This document shows positions 8,849-16,683 of a stretch of DNA of 34,065 bases, one piece after another. Within the stretch, counting starts at the first letter, position 1. The number at the start of each line of letters is the position of its first letter. The DNA comes from Deltaproteobacteria bacterium. GTDB taxonomy: Bacteria; Myxococcota_A; Polyangia; Polyangiales; Houyiibacteriaceae. The translations under genes were made by a program, and so were the position numbers. The stretch spans positions 1 through 34,065 of the forward strand of contig JAADHO010000416.1 of the NCBI GenBank assembly GCA_013151775.1, written 5' to 3'. Below the pieces are notes generated by a model. That model had not been told where the DNA came from. It searched no databases and saw only the letters and a list, made by a program, of their open reading frames with translations.

Positions 8849-9915
8849 GTCGACTCCAATGTCGGTGCCGCACTCGGGAAGTAACGTCTGCGCAGCGCGA
8901 GGGAGGCGCGCACGAGCAGGATCAACGCGGGCACCTCGATCAGCGGGCCCACGACGCCCGCGAAGGCTGCCCCGGAGTTCAGCCCGAAGACCGCGATGGC
9001 GACGGCGATGGCCAGCTCGAAGTTGTTGCCCGTGGCCGTGAAGGCGATGGACGCCGTCACCGGGTAGTCGGCGCCGAGCTTCCTCGAGAGGGCGAAGCTG
9101 ATGAAGAACATCAGGGCGAAGTAGATCACGAGGGGCGCCGCGATGCGCAGCACGTCGAGGGGGATCTCGACGATCAGCGAGCCCTTCAGGCTGAACATCA
9201 CGACGATGGTGAAGAGCAGGGAGATCAGCGTGATGGGAGAGATTCGGGGCAGGAAGACCTCGGCGTACCACGCCTCGCCCATGCGCTTGCGCAAGACCAT
9301 GCTCGAGAGGAAGCCGGCCGCGAAGGGCACGCCGAGGTAGATGCCGACGCTCTCGAGCATCTGCACGAAGGGCACCTGCACCGTGTGGCCTTCGAAGCCG
9401 AGCAGCGGCGGGATCACGCTGATGAAGAGCCACGCGTAGGCGCTGTAGACGAAGAGCTGAAACACGCTGTTCAGCGCGACCAGACCGGCGGCGTATTCGC
9501 TAGAGCCCTCGCCGAGGTCGTTCCACACCAGCACCATGGCGATGCAGCGCGCGAGGCCGATCAGGATCACGCCCGCCATGTACTCGGGGCGGTCGTGCAG
9601 GAAGAGCAGGGCGAGGCCGAACATCAGGAGTGGGCCGACGAGCCAGTTCAAGACCAAGGAGATGCCGAGCACGCGCCTGTTCCTGAAGACCTCTCCGAGC
9701 TTCTCGTAGCGCACCTTCGCGAGCGGCGGGTACATCATCAGCACGAGGCCGATGGCGAGCGGGATGTTGGTGTTGCCGACCTCGAAGCGGTGGATGAACT
9801 CCGCCGCGCCCGGCACCAGGCGACCGAGGCCGACGCCCAGGGCCATGGCCGCGAAGATCCAGAGCGTGAGGAAGCGATCGAGGAAAGAGAGCCTTTTCGT
9901 CACGCGCTCGGTCAT
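8845..9915 (-). CDS. acr3: Acr3-type arsenite efflux permease
   Basis: Integral inner-membrane arsenite exporter of the ACR3/BART family, 356 aa with about ten hydrophobic segments. Family landmarks include [21 protein letters not shown] at the first segment, [17 protein letters not shown], and the highly conserved [15 protein letters not shown] with Cys124, the position of the cysteine known to be essential in characterised Acr3 proteins. [20 protein letters not shown] near residue 300 holds the acidic residue also required in the family. It differs from E. coli ArsB, which is a 12-segment protein. It starts 5 bp after the arsA stop and overlaps arsC by 4 nt, so it is translated as part of one operon. 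Confidence 0.95.
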   Translation of the reverse strand: MTERVTKRLSFLDRFLTLWIFAAMALGVGLGRLVPGAAEFIHRFEVGNTNIPLAIGLVLMMYPPLAKVRYEKLGEVFRNRRVLGISLVLNWLVGPLLMFGLALLFLHDRPEYMAGVILIGLARCIAMVLVWNDLGEGSSEYAAGLVALNSVFQLFVYSAYAWLFISVIPPLLGFEGHTVQVPFVQMLESVGIYLGVPFAAGFLSSMVLRKRMGEAWYAEVFLPRISPITLISLLFTIVVMFSLKGSLIVEIPLDVLRIAAPLVIYFALMFFISFALSRKLGADYPVTASIAFTATGNNFELAIAVAIAVFGLNSGAAFAGVVGPLIEVPALILLVRASLALRRRYFPSAAPTLEST

Positions 9916-9920
9916 GGGCG

Positions 9921-11711
9921 TCAGGCGTGAAGCGGTGAGGCAGAGGGAGTGGACGCGGGCCTCGGCGCGCTCCCGACGAGTCGGAGGAGCTTCTCGGGGC
10001 CGATGGGCGCGTCCGCGAGCTGCGGCAGAATGGCCAGCTTCCCGGCGCGGGTCGCGACGTCGGCGAGCAGCGGCGCTTCGGCCACGGCGCGGGCGCGCAA
10101 GAGCGGGTCGTCGCTGCCCGAGAGGCTGACGCTGCGGTTCACGACCCAGCCCCCGCAGGTGATGCCGGCGCGCTCGAGATCCGCGACCAGGCTCGAGGCC
10201 TCTTCGATCGGCGTGGTCTCTGGCAGCGTCACGACGAAGACTCGCGTGAAGTCCGGGTCGCGCAGCCGGCTCATGGGCGTGAGCGCCGCTTCGTCTCCGA
10301 GCTTCCTGATCAGCTCGCGGTGGTAGGAGCCCGTGGCGTCGAGCAGCAGCAGCGTGTGGCCCGTGGGCGCCGTGTCCACGACGACTACCTCGTCTTCCGC
10401 GCCAGCGATGGCGCGAGAGAAGGCATGGAAGACGGCGACCTCCTCGGTGCAGGGCGAGCGCAGATCCTCCTCGAGCAGCGCTAGGGAGTCGGCGTCGAGC
10501 AGCTCGGCGGAGTCGGCCAGCACCTTCCGCCGATAGGCTGCCGTCTCCGCCTCCGGATCGATGCGGCTGACGCGTAGGCCTTCGACGCTGGCGCCCAACG
10601 CCTCTTCGAGGTGGGCCGCGGGGTCCGTGGTGGTCAGATGCACGGGGCAGCCGCGCGAGGCGAGGTCCACGGCGAGCGCCGTCGCCACGGTGGTTTTCCC
10701 GACGCCGCCCTTGCCCATCAGCATCACGAGGCCGTGGCCTCGGTCGGCGAGATCGTCCACGAAGCGCGCGAGGGGCCGCGCCTTGGTGGGGAGGCCGAGG
10801 TCAGCGCTCGCCTCCGGGTCGGCCCGCGTCTCGTCGGCGAAGAAGCCTCGCAGCGCGGGCAGGCCGAGGATGTTGCGCGGGCGCAGCGGCAAGAGCACAC
10901 ACGGCAGCGAAGCAAGGCGCGCGGGCATGTCGGTGATGGCGCGCTGCGCGGCGCCTTCGAGGGCCACGGCGAGCAAGTCCTCACTCTGCGCGCGCGGCAC
11001 GCCGTTTACGATCAGCAGAGCGTTGGTCATGCCCTGCCGCGATAGCTCGTCGAGCGTGCGCTGCGCCTCGTGGAGCGCGATCGTCTCGGGACGGCTGACC
11101 AGCAGCAGCGTCGTCTGTGTGGGGTCGGCGAGGCGCCTCATCGTCGCCTCGTAGTGTGCGCGCTGCGACTCGAGCTGTGACGCTGGGCCAAGACAGGATG
11201 CGCCTCCAGGGTGGTCGTCGAGGAAGTCGGACCACGCGGCAGGCAAGCTCAGCAGGCGCAGCGTGTGACCGGAGGGCGCGGTGTCGAAGACGACGTGGTC
11301 GTAGCCCTCGTCTCCGCCGCCGCCGAGCAGCGAGGTGAACTCATCGAAGGCCGCGACCTCCACGGTGCAGGCGCCCGAGAGCTGTTCCTCGATGGCGGCC
11401 ACGCTCTCCGCGGGCAGGACGCCGCGGTAGGGTCCGACGACGCGCTCGCGATAGGCCTGGGCCGCCTGATTCGGGTCGATGTTCAGGGCGAAGAGCTTCG
11501 GCACGCCGGCGACGGGCCTGGCCTCTCGGCCGAGCGGAGTGCCGAGGACGGAGGCGAGGTTCGACGCGGGGTCCGTGCTCACGAGCAGCACGCGCAAGCC
11601 GGCGTCGGCGAGGGCTACGGCCGTGGCGCAGGCGCTGCAGGTCTTGCCCACGCCGCCCTTGCCGGTGAAGAAGAGGTAGCGCGTGGCGCCTCGGATGAAG
11701 TCGGGGGTCAT
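9921..11711 (-). CDS. arsA: ArsA arsenite-stimulated ATPase
   Basis: Cytoplasmic ATPase that receives As(III) from ArsD and energises efflux. I set the start at ATG 11711 (596 aa; E. coli ArsA is 583), since upstream in-frame sequence is arsD read in the wrong frame. Two homologous halves each carry a P-loop, [11 protein letters not shown] (residues 14-24) and [11 protein letters not shown] (about 331-341), and the signal-transduction motif DTAPSGHTL / DTAPTGHTL. Metal-site cysteines are present: Cys115 (GACTVE), Cys173 (ASCLGP) and Cys421 (SPCTEE), almost the same positions as Cys113, Cys172 and Cys422 of the E. coli protein. The gene begins 11 bp after arsD. Paired here with Acr3 rather than ArsB, a known alternative arrangement. 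Confidence 0.95.
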   Translation of the reverse strand: MTPDFIRGATRYLFFTGKGGVGKTCSACATAVALADAGLRVLLVSTDPASNLASVLGTPLGREARPVAGVPKLFALNIDPNQAAQAYRERVVGPYRGVLPAESVAAIEEQLSGACTVEVAAFDEFTSLLGGGGDEGYDHVVFDTAPSGHTLRLLSLPAAWSDFLDDHPGGASCLGPASQLESQRAHYEATMRRLADPTQTTLLLVSRPETIALHEAQRTLDELSRQGMTNALLIVNGVPRAQSEDLLAVALEGAAQRAITDMPARLASLPCVLLPLRPRNILGLPALRGFFADETRADPEASADLGLPTKARPLARFVDDLADRGHGLVMLMGKGGVGKTTVATALAVDLASRGCPVHLTTTDPAAHLEEALGASVEGLRVSRIDPEAETAAYRRKVLADSAELLDADSLALLEEDLRSPCTEEVAVFHAFSRAIAGAEDEVVVVDTAPTGHTLLLLDATGSYHRELIRKLGDEAALTPMSRLRDPDFTRVFVVTLPETTPIEEASSLVADLERAGITCGGWVVNRSVSLSGSDDPLLRARAVAEAPLLADVATRAGKLAILPQLADAPIGPEKLLRLVGSAPRPASTPSASPLHA

Positions 11712-11722
11712 GGTCGCGTGCC

Positions 11723-12178
11723 TCAGCAGCAGCTCTTCGGGCTCGCCTGCTCGGACTTCGTCTCTCCGCCGCAGCACGTGGACTTCGGCTCTTCGGCTTC
11801 GGCCCTCGCCTTGCCGCCGCAGCAACCTTTGGTGGCGACGAGGGCGTCCGTGGTCGCCTTGGCGAGCTGCGCGTCGAGCTCCGCGTACGCCGCGAGCTCT
11901 TCGCGTGTGGGGTAGCGTCCGCGGTCGACGACCGTACCCGCGGCGAGGATCAGCGGGAGGCAGGCGTTGCCGCGCGCGGCGAGTTCTCGTGCCACGACGG
12001 GATCCTCGGCGAAGCGCCCCGGCTCTTGCGACATGTTGACGCGCTCCACCTCCACGCCCTGCGCGGCGAGCCACTCGAGGTCCGCGGCGAAGCGCACGAG
12101 CTCCGGATCCACGTCGGGTCCGCAGACGCCCGTGGAGCAGCAGAGGGGAGGATCGAAGACTTGAATCGGGAAGGTCAT
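11723..12178 (-). CDS. arsD: ArsD arsenic metallochaperone with extra cysteine pairs
   Basis: Delivers As(III) to ArsA and may weakly repress the operon. Start at ATG 12178 gives 151 aa. The N-terminal thioredoxin-like domain has the metal-binding CCSTGVCG motif (Cys13, Cys14, Cys19), equivalent to Cys12/13/18 of plasmid ArsD. The C-terminal tail contains three vicinal pairs (GCCGGK near 119, TCCGGE near 135, and SCC at the very end). The well-studied E. coli plasmid protein is about 120 aa with two pairs, so this tail is longer. The gene is 32 bp after arsR and 11 bp before arsA. Confidence 0.93.
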   Translation of the reverse strand: MTFPIQVFDPPLCCSTGVCGPDVDPELVRFAADLEWLAAQGVEVERVNMSQEPGRFAEDPVVARELAARGNACLPLILAAGTVVDRGRYPTREELAAYAELDAQLAKATTDALVATKGCCGGKARAEAEEPKSTCCGGETKSEQASPKSCC

Positions 12179-12210
12179 GTGGGTCCTGTGGAGGGCTTGG
12201 GGTTTTCGAA

Positions 12211-12579
12211 CTAGAGATCGAGGACGAGGGAGCGTAGGCGCGCGACGAGCGTGCGGTCGACGCAGTAGCAGCGCCGGGGGCCGTCGATGGAGCCCTTCAC
12301 GAGCCCGGATTCCTTCAACAGCTTCAGGTGCTGTGACACCGTGGACGCCGCGAGGGGCAGCTCGTCTGCGATCTCGCCCGCGATGCACTGCTCGTGTGAG
12401 AGCAGGAGCTTCACGATGCGCACGCGCGCCGGGTGACCGAGGACCTTCGACAGCGCGGCGAGCTCCGCCTCTGCTTCTGGGCCGGAGGTGGGCGCGTCGT
12501 TCGCGGGCGCGTCGGGCGGGCAGCACTCCGAGGCGGGATCACATTCAGCGATGGGTTTGCGCGCATGCATTTCGTACAT
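12211..12579 (-). CDS. arsR: ArsR family arsenite-responsive repressor
   Basis: Winged-helix repressor of the ArsR/SmtB family and presumed autoregulator of arsRDA-acr3-arsC. The HTH is LPLAASTVSQHLKLLKESGL. Start is ATG 12579 (122 aa) or ATG 12570 (119 aa); neither has a clear Shine-Dalgarno, and the longer open frame to 12930 runs through parD and is not credible. Numbering from 12570, there is a Cys-rich N-terminus (Cys10, Cys16-Cys17) and Cys62 in SHEQCIAGEI, with a CYC at 101-103. The classic ELCVCDLC sensor of E. coli ArsR is absent. The N-terminal Cys-Cys plus one Cys before the HTH recalls the Corynebacterium glutamicum arrangement (Cys15/16/55); that comparison is inference. Confidence 0.9.
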   Translation of the reverse strand: MYEMHARKPIAECDPASECCPPDAPANDAPTSGPEAEAELAALSKVLGHPARVRIVKLLLSHEQCIAGEIADELPLAASTVSQHLKLLKESGLVKGSIDGPRRCYCVDRTLVARLRSLVLDL

Positions 12580-12588
12580 CGACGAAAT
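12569..12588. promoter_or_regulatory. Dyad over the arsR start, probable ArsR operator
   Basis: ATTTCGT (12569-12575) and ACGAAAT (12582-12588) form a perfect 7-bp inverted repeat around 6 bases. It lies across both candidate arsR start codons, where an autoregulatory repressor would block its own operon. The surrounding AT content is locally raised. No experimental site is known to me for this exact sequence. Confidence 0.5.
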
Positions 12589-12641
12589 ACGATGCGTGCG
12601 TCGTCGTGTCAAGCGCTGGCTGGCGAGGCGACATCCTGTGC

Positions 12642-12647
12642 TACAAT
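12642..12647 (+). promoter_or_regulatory. Possible -10 element for parDE
   Basis: TACAAT matches the sigma-70 -10 consensus at 5 of 6 positions, 25 bp upstream of the chosen parD start. The -35 region is poor (TGGCGA at 12621-12626, 15-bp spacing), so it may need an activator or not be a promoter at all. It falls in the short divergent gap shared with arsR. Confidence 0.25.
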
Positions 12648-12672
12648 GAAGCACAGCTGAATGGAGCAGGAG

Positions 12673-12951
12673 ATGGCCAAGAGAGAGAGCATCAGCGTGT
12701 CGTTTACACCGCAACAAGCCGCGTTCTTGGCTTCTTGCGTGGCGACGGGGCGGTATCAATCCGCGAGCGAGGTGGTTCGCGAGGCGATCCGCTTGCTCGA
12801 GGATCAGCAGGCGAAGCGGCATGCACAGCTCGAGCGCGTACAGCAGCTCGTAGAGGAGGGCGCGCGGCAACTGGACGCGGCTGAGGGCGTCGAGCTTGGG
12901 GGCGTGCTCAGCGAGCTGGCTACCAAGCACGCTCGCCTCGAGGAGCGGTGA
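12673..12951 (+). CDS. parD: ParD-like ribbon-helix-helix antitoxin
   Basis: Antitoxin that would bind and neutralise ParE and repress the pair. Start at ATG 12673 (92 aa, MAKRESISVSFTPQQAAFL) is preferred over ATG 12661, because GGAG at 12663-12666 lies 6 bases upstream. The N-terminal half is the RHH fold of ParD/CC2985 proteins, including YQSASEVVREAIRLLEDQ. The C-terminal half is a charged amphipathic helix (residues 45-90) that would wrap around the toxin. The stop overlaps the parE start by 4 nt, so production of both is coupled. Confidence 0.88.
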   Translation: MAKRESISVSFTPQQAAFLASCVATGRYQSASEVVREAIRLLEDQQAKRHAQLERVQQLVEEGARQLDAAEGVELGGVLSELATKHARLEER

Positions 12952-13283
12952 CCAAGGTCCTCCTCTCTCCCGCGGCGCGAGACGATCTCTACCGCATCGA
13001 CGACTACACTCTGGAGCGCTTCGGTCTGCGACAAGCTCGGAGGGCGCTCGGGATCATCGAGGAGGCGTTCCAGATGCTGGCCGCTTTCCCGGCGAGCGCT
13101 CCGCACCGCCCCGAGTTCGATCCACCGGGGCGGCGCTTTCGCTACCGAAGTGTCCTGCGCTCCCTGCTCATCGTCTACGAAGTCTCGCAAGACTCCATCC
13201 GGGTGGCGAGGATCCTCGATGCGCGTCAGGGCGATTTGCGTGGGCTCCTTCAAGACGAAACGGGTGGAGCGGCGGATGCTTGA
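12948..13283 (+). CDS. parE: ParE-like toxin (RelE/ParE superfamily)
   Basis: Small basic toxin of the RelE/ParE fold, 111 aa. ParE members typically inhibit DNA gyrase. It starts with GTG at 12948 inside the parD stop, with GAGGAG just upstream as ribosome-binding site. Family features include VLLSPAARDDLYRIDDYTLE at the N-terminus, the helix GLRQARRALGIIEEAFQML, the strand segment FRYRSVLRSLLIVYEV, and RVARILDARQGDL near the end, the typical ParE C-terminal strand. Intact and full length. Located immediately beside the ars operon, divergent from it. Confidence 0.88.
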   Translation: MTKVLLSPAARDDLYRIDDYTLERFGLRQARRALGIIEEAFQMLAAFPASAPHRPEFDPPGRRFRYRSVLRSLLIVYEVSQDSIRVARILDARQGDLRGLLQDETGGAADA

Positions 13284-13397
13284 AGCCCACTGAGTCTTCG
13301 GCAGAGTCGCTGTGGGCGGCGGCAATGTCGACATGTCGAGCTGGGCGCTTGCGTTTCCTCGCTCCCGTTGGTGAAGCTTCGGCGAAGGAGCTACGCC

Positions 13398-14090
13398 ATG
13401 ATCGATCTCTACACGTTCTCCACGCCCAACGGGTGGAAGGCCTCCGTGATGCTCGAGGAGCTCGGCCTCGCCTACGAGACACACGTCGTGGACATCACAG
13501 CGGGCGATCAGAAGCGGCCCGAGTTCTTGCGCATCAACCCCAACGGGCGCATCCCCGCCATCGTCGATCGCGACGCGGGAGATCTGGCCGTCTTCGAGTC
13601 GGGCGCCATCCTGCTCTACCTCGCCGACAAGACGAGGAAGCTCATCCCGCAGGATCTCGCAGGTCGCACGCGCGCCATCTCGTGGTTGATGTTTCAGATG
13701 GGCGGCGTCGGGCCGATGATGGGTCAGGCGAACGTCTTCTATCGCTACTTCCCCACGAAGATCCCCGAGGCCATCGAACGCTATCAGAAGGAGTCTCGGC
13801 GGCTGCTCGAGGTGCTCGATCGGCGCCTTGGCGAGAGCGCCAACCTCGCAGGCCACGAGTACGGCCTCGCTGACATCGCCAACTTCTGCTGGGCGCGCAC
13901 CTACGAGTGGTCGGGCGTCTCCATCGACGGTCTCGATCACCTCGAGCGCTGGCTCACGGAGATCGAGGCGAGGCCCGCCGTCGCGCGTGGTCTCGCTGTG
14001 CCCACCACCCTCGAGATGCCGACAGAGGACGAAGACGAGCAGCGCTTCGTCGAGCAGGCGCGGGGCATGCTCGTCGGAGGCGACGACTGA
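13398..14090 (+). CDS. Glutathione S-transferase, Nu-class-like (YghU/YfcG type)
   Basis: Cytosolic thiol transferase or glutathione-dependent disulfide reductase, 230 aa. Start at ATG 13398 with GGAG 7 bases upstream; an in-frame upstream GTG (13368) is rejected. The thioredoxin-like N-domain begins [20 protein letters not shown]. The Thr-Pro-Asn segment matches the glutathione-contact motif of Nu-class proteins, which lack the usual catalytic Tyr/Ser/Cys. [11 protein letters not shown] carries the cis-Pro, followed by [13 protein letters not shown]. The C-domain contains [15 protein letters not shown], the usual buried Asp helix cap. The gene stands alone; a GC-rich hairpin follows its stop. 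Confidence 0.9.
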   Translation: MIDLYTFSTPNGWKASVMLEELGLAYETHVVDITAGDQKRPEFLRINPNGRIPAIVDRDAGDLAVFESGAILLYLADKTRKLIPQDLAGRTRAISWLMFQMGGVGPMMGQANVFYRYFPTKIPEAIERYQKESRRLLEVLDRRLGESANLAGHEYGLADIANFCWARTYEWSGVSIDGLDHLERWLTEIEARPAVARGLAVPTTLEMPTEDEDEQRFVEQARGMLVGGDD

Positions 14091-14113
14091 CCGCCCACTC
14101 CGCGTGAGGGCGG
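14091..14113 (+). terminator. GC-rich hairpin after the GST gene
   Basis: CCGCCC (14091-14096) and GGGCGG (14108-14113) pair directly after the stop codon, with CTC/GAG able to extend the stem around a two-base bulge. No T-run follows, so intrinsic termination would be inefficient. The rest of the gap to 14196 shows nothing else. Confidence 0.4.
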
Positions 14114-14196
14114 GCGCGGCGGAATGCTGCCGCCTACTCCCGTGTGTCCGATTCCTGGAGGCTGCTGACCTCGTGGCCATCTGCTAGACAGCGGCC

Positions 14197-15687
14197 GTGG
14201 CCCTGCTCTTCCCGCGCTTGGCGTTTTCGGACGACTCTCTCGCCTTGCGCTGTGAGGACGCGGAGCTGAGCTACCGCGAGCTCGCCGGCGCGGCGGCGCA
14301 TCACGTCGGGCGGCTGCAGGCTGTCGGAGTGTCGAGCGGTCAACGCGTCGGAGTGTTCACACACGCGGGCTTGGGGACGATGGTGGCCTTGGTGGGCGAC
14401 GCCTTGGCCGGCGTCGTGAGCGTGCCGCTGAACCCCAAACTCGGCCCGCGCGAGCTGAGGCATATTCTGCGGGATGCCGATCCAAAGCGGATCTACAGCG
14501 TCCGCGCCGACGCGGACTCGCTGCGCGTCGTGGATGCGGGTGGCGGGATGGCCGTGGACGCGATCGAGCTTGGCGTCTCGATGGCGCCTGCGCCGACATT
14601 CGAGATTTCGGACGAGCCCCTGCTGATCCTCTACACGTCGGGCACCACGGGGCCGCCCAAGGGGGCCGTGCTCAGCTCACGCAACGTCGCCGCGAACGTA
14701 GACGCCTTGGCGCGCGCCTGGCTGTGGACGGACGCTGACGTGGTCGTGCATGCGCTGCCCTTGTTTCACGTTCACGGCCTGGTTCTTGGCCTCTTCGGCA
14801 GCCTGAGGGTCGGCGGCGCTTTGTCTCATCTCGCGAAGTTTTCACCCCGTGGGGTGTGTGATGCGATGGCTTCCGGCGGGAGCATGCTCTTCGCCGTGCC
14901 GACCATGTACCACCGACTCGCGGACGCTCTGGAGCACGACGCGCCGGCTGCAGCGGCCTTCGCGCGAGCGCGACTTCTGATCAGCGGATCCGCGGCATTG
15001 CCCGTGCGGGAGCATCGACGCTTCGAGGCCCTCTTGGGCCAGAGCATCTACGAGCGCTATGGCCTCACCGAGACCTTGATCAACTGCGCCGTGTGCGCCC
15101 ATGGAGACGCGGCGCCCGGCTACGTTGGACCGCCTCTCGGGGGCGTGGAGTTGCGCCTGGTGGACGACGCGGGCGTGGTGCTCGAGGTCTGCGACGACGC
15201 CACCATGGGTGAGGTCGTGGTACGCGGTCCGAACGTGTTTCTCGGCTATCTCAATCGCCCCGAGGAGACCGCCAGCGTGATGGATCAAGAGGGCTTCTTC
15301 CACACCGGCGACCTGGCCTCCCGGCGCGCGGATGGGGGCCTGCGCATCGTCGGTCGGCGCAGCACGGACTTGATCAAGACGGGCGGTTTCAAGGTGGGCG
15401 CGGGCGAGGTGGAGGCGTGTCTGCTCGAGGCTCCTGGCGTCGGCGAGGTCGCGGTCGTGGGCGCCATGGAGGACGACCTCGGTCAGCGGATCGTCGCCTT
15501 CGTCGTGCCCCGCGTCGCGGCGAAGCCACCCACAGCGCAGGAGTTGATGGACCACGTCGCCTCCGAGTTGACGCCGCACAAACGCCCACGGGAGCTGCGC
15601 TTCGTCTCCGAGTTGCCGAAGAACGCCATGGGCAAGGTGATGAAGCGCGCCCTGATCGCACGTCTCGTGGAGACGCGCGATGTCTGA
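14197..15687 (+). CDS. AMP-forming acyl-CoA synthetase, malonyl-CoA synthetase (MatB/ACSF3)-like
   Basis: Activates a carboxylic acid as acyl-adenylate and then as acyl-CoA. The 496-aa ANL-superfamily enzyme has the phosphate loop LYTSGTTGPPKGAVL (about 147-161), PLFHVHGLVLGLF, the adenine motif SIYERYGLTET, the HTGDLASRR motif with the ribose-binding Asp, and the catalytic Lys near the end in PKNAMGKVMKRAL. Short length, HVHGL and the MatB-like order of motifs favour a small or dicarboxylic acid substrate such as malonate, but specificity is inferred. The start is GTG 14197, without an obvious Shine-Dalgarno. The end overlaps the next gene by 8 nt. Confidence 0.88.
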   Translation: MALLFPRLAFSDDSLALRCEDAELSYRELAGAAAHHVGRLQAVGVSSGQRVGVFTHAGLGTMVALVGDALAGVVSVPLNPKLGPRELRHILRDADPKRIYSVRADADSLRVVDAGGGMAVDAIELGVSMAPAPTFEISDEPLLILYTSGTTGPPKGAVLSSRNVAANVDALARAWLWTDADVVVHALPLFHVHGLVLGLFGSLRVGGALSHLAKFSPRGVCDAMASGGSMLFAVPTMYHRLADALEHDAPAAAAFARARLLISGSAALPVREHRRFEALLGQSIYERYGLTETLINCAVCAHGDAAPGYVGPPLGGVELRLVDDAGVVLEVCDDATMGEVVVRGPNVFLGYLNRPEETASVMDQEGFFHTGDLASRRADGGLRIVGRRSTDLIKTGGFKVGAGEVEACLLEAPGVGEVAVVGAMEDDLGQRIVAFVVPRVAAKPPTAQELMDHVASELTPHKRPRELRFVSELPKNAMGKVMKRALIARLVETRDV

Positions 15688-16681
15688 GAACGAGGCCGGG
15701 AGCTATCGCTACGATGCGTTCACGGGCGCCTGGATGATCGTCGCGCCCGCACGGCGTCGCGTGCGGGTCGTGGGACGCGTGCCCGACGCTCTGCCGGAGT
15801 TGGACGGAGCCTGCGCGTTCTGTCCCGGCAACGAACGCCTGACCGGCAAGGCCGTGCATGTCGTGCCGCAGCCACGGGGTGACGCTTGGGCCGTGCGCGT
15901 GGTTCAGAACCTCTTCCCGGCGGTGCGCTCCGACCTGCTCTCCGGAGAGCTGCCCCCCGGCGGGCGCGCTCGGCCGGCCTTCGGCGCGCAGGAGGTGGTG
16001 ATCGAGTGTCCCGAGCACGACCTGGATCTGCCCGACTTGCCCCTGGCGCACCTGACGTGCTTGCTCGCTGTGTATCGCGACCGGTTGCGAGCGCTCTCGG
16101 CGCGAGAAGGCGTCGCCCATGTGTCGCTCTTTCGCAACCGCGGGCGCCGCGCCGGCAGCTCCCAACCCCACCCCCACGCCCAGCTCGTCGCCACGCAGGT
16201 GGCCGGGCGCGAGCAGGCGACGCGCTGGCGTCTGGCCCGCGAGTTTCAGAGCAAGCATGGGGAGACGCTGCTCGCGGCGACTCTGCGGAGGGAGCGCTCT
16301 CTTGCGCTGCGCGTGGTTGCCGAGAGCTCGCGCTTCGTGGCGTTGACGCCCTTCGCGCCCCACGGTCCCTACGAACTCTGGGTGGCCCCTCGAGGGCCCG
16401 GCGCGTGCCTTCGCGGGCTGCCGGACGGCGAGCTTGGCGAGCTGGCAGAGCTCTTGTCCGAGGGGATCCGAGTGGCGCTCGAGGCCAGCGGTCGGCGCGC
16501 CTACAACCTCGTCTTTCGGTTGCCGCCCGCGGGCGCTTTGCAGCACCCCGCGGCGTTCTGGACTGTCGAGATTCGTCCGCGCGGCGGAGGACCTGCGGGG
16601 CTGGAGCTGACGAGTGGCCTCGACGTAGTGGCCGTCAGCCCGGAGCAGTGTGCGGCGGAGATGCGTGCCCTCGCCAGATGA
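15680..16681 (+). CDS. Galactose-1-phosphate uridylyltransferase family protein
   Basis: HIT-superfamily nucleotidylyltransferase of the GalT type, 333 aa. GalT swaps UMP between UDP-glucose and galactose-1-phosphate; related enzymes act on ADP-glucose. The zinc-binding CAFCPGNE is near residue 45, and the active-site motif SSQPHPHAQLVAT (HPH, with His as the nucleotidylated residue) is near residue 160. WMIVAPARR near the N-terminus and YELWVAPR in the second half are typical. Sequence character is nearer to divergent GalT-like proteins than to E. coli GalT, and no other Leloir gene is nearby. Start at ATG 15680, overlapping the synthetase stop by 8 nt, so the pair is probably co-translated. 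Convergent with the sigma-54 regulator, 2-bp gap. Confidence 0.85.
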   Translation: MSENEAGSYRYDAFTGAWMIVAPARRRVRVVGRVPDALPELDGACAFCPGNERLTGKAVHVVPQPRGDAWAVRVVQNLFPAVRSDLLSGELPPGGRARPAFGAQEVVIECPEHDLDLPDLPLAHLTCLLAVYRDRLRALSAREGVAHVSLFRNRGRRAGSSQPHPHAQLVATQVAGREQATRWRLAREFQSKHGETLLAATLRRERSLALRVVAESSRFVALTPFAPHGPYELWVAPRGPGACLRGLPDGELGELAELLSEGIRVALEASGRRAYNLVFRLPPAGALQHPAAFWTVEIRPRGGGPAGLELTSGLDVVAVSPEQCAAEMRALAR

Positions 16682-16683
16682 GC

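Noticed and set aside
12579-12930. N-terminal extension of arsR and similar extensions of arsD, arsA and arsC
   Set aside because: The extra residues lie over neighbouring genes in the wrong frame or strand; starts were reset to the family N-termini.
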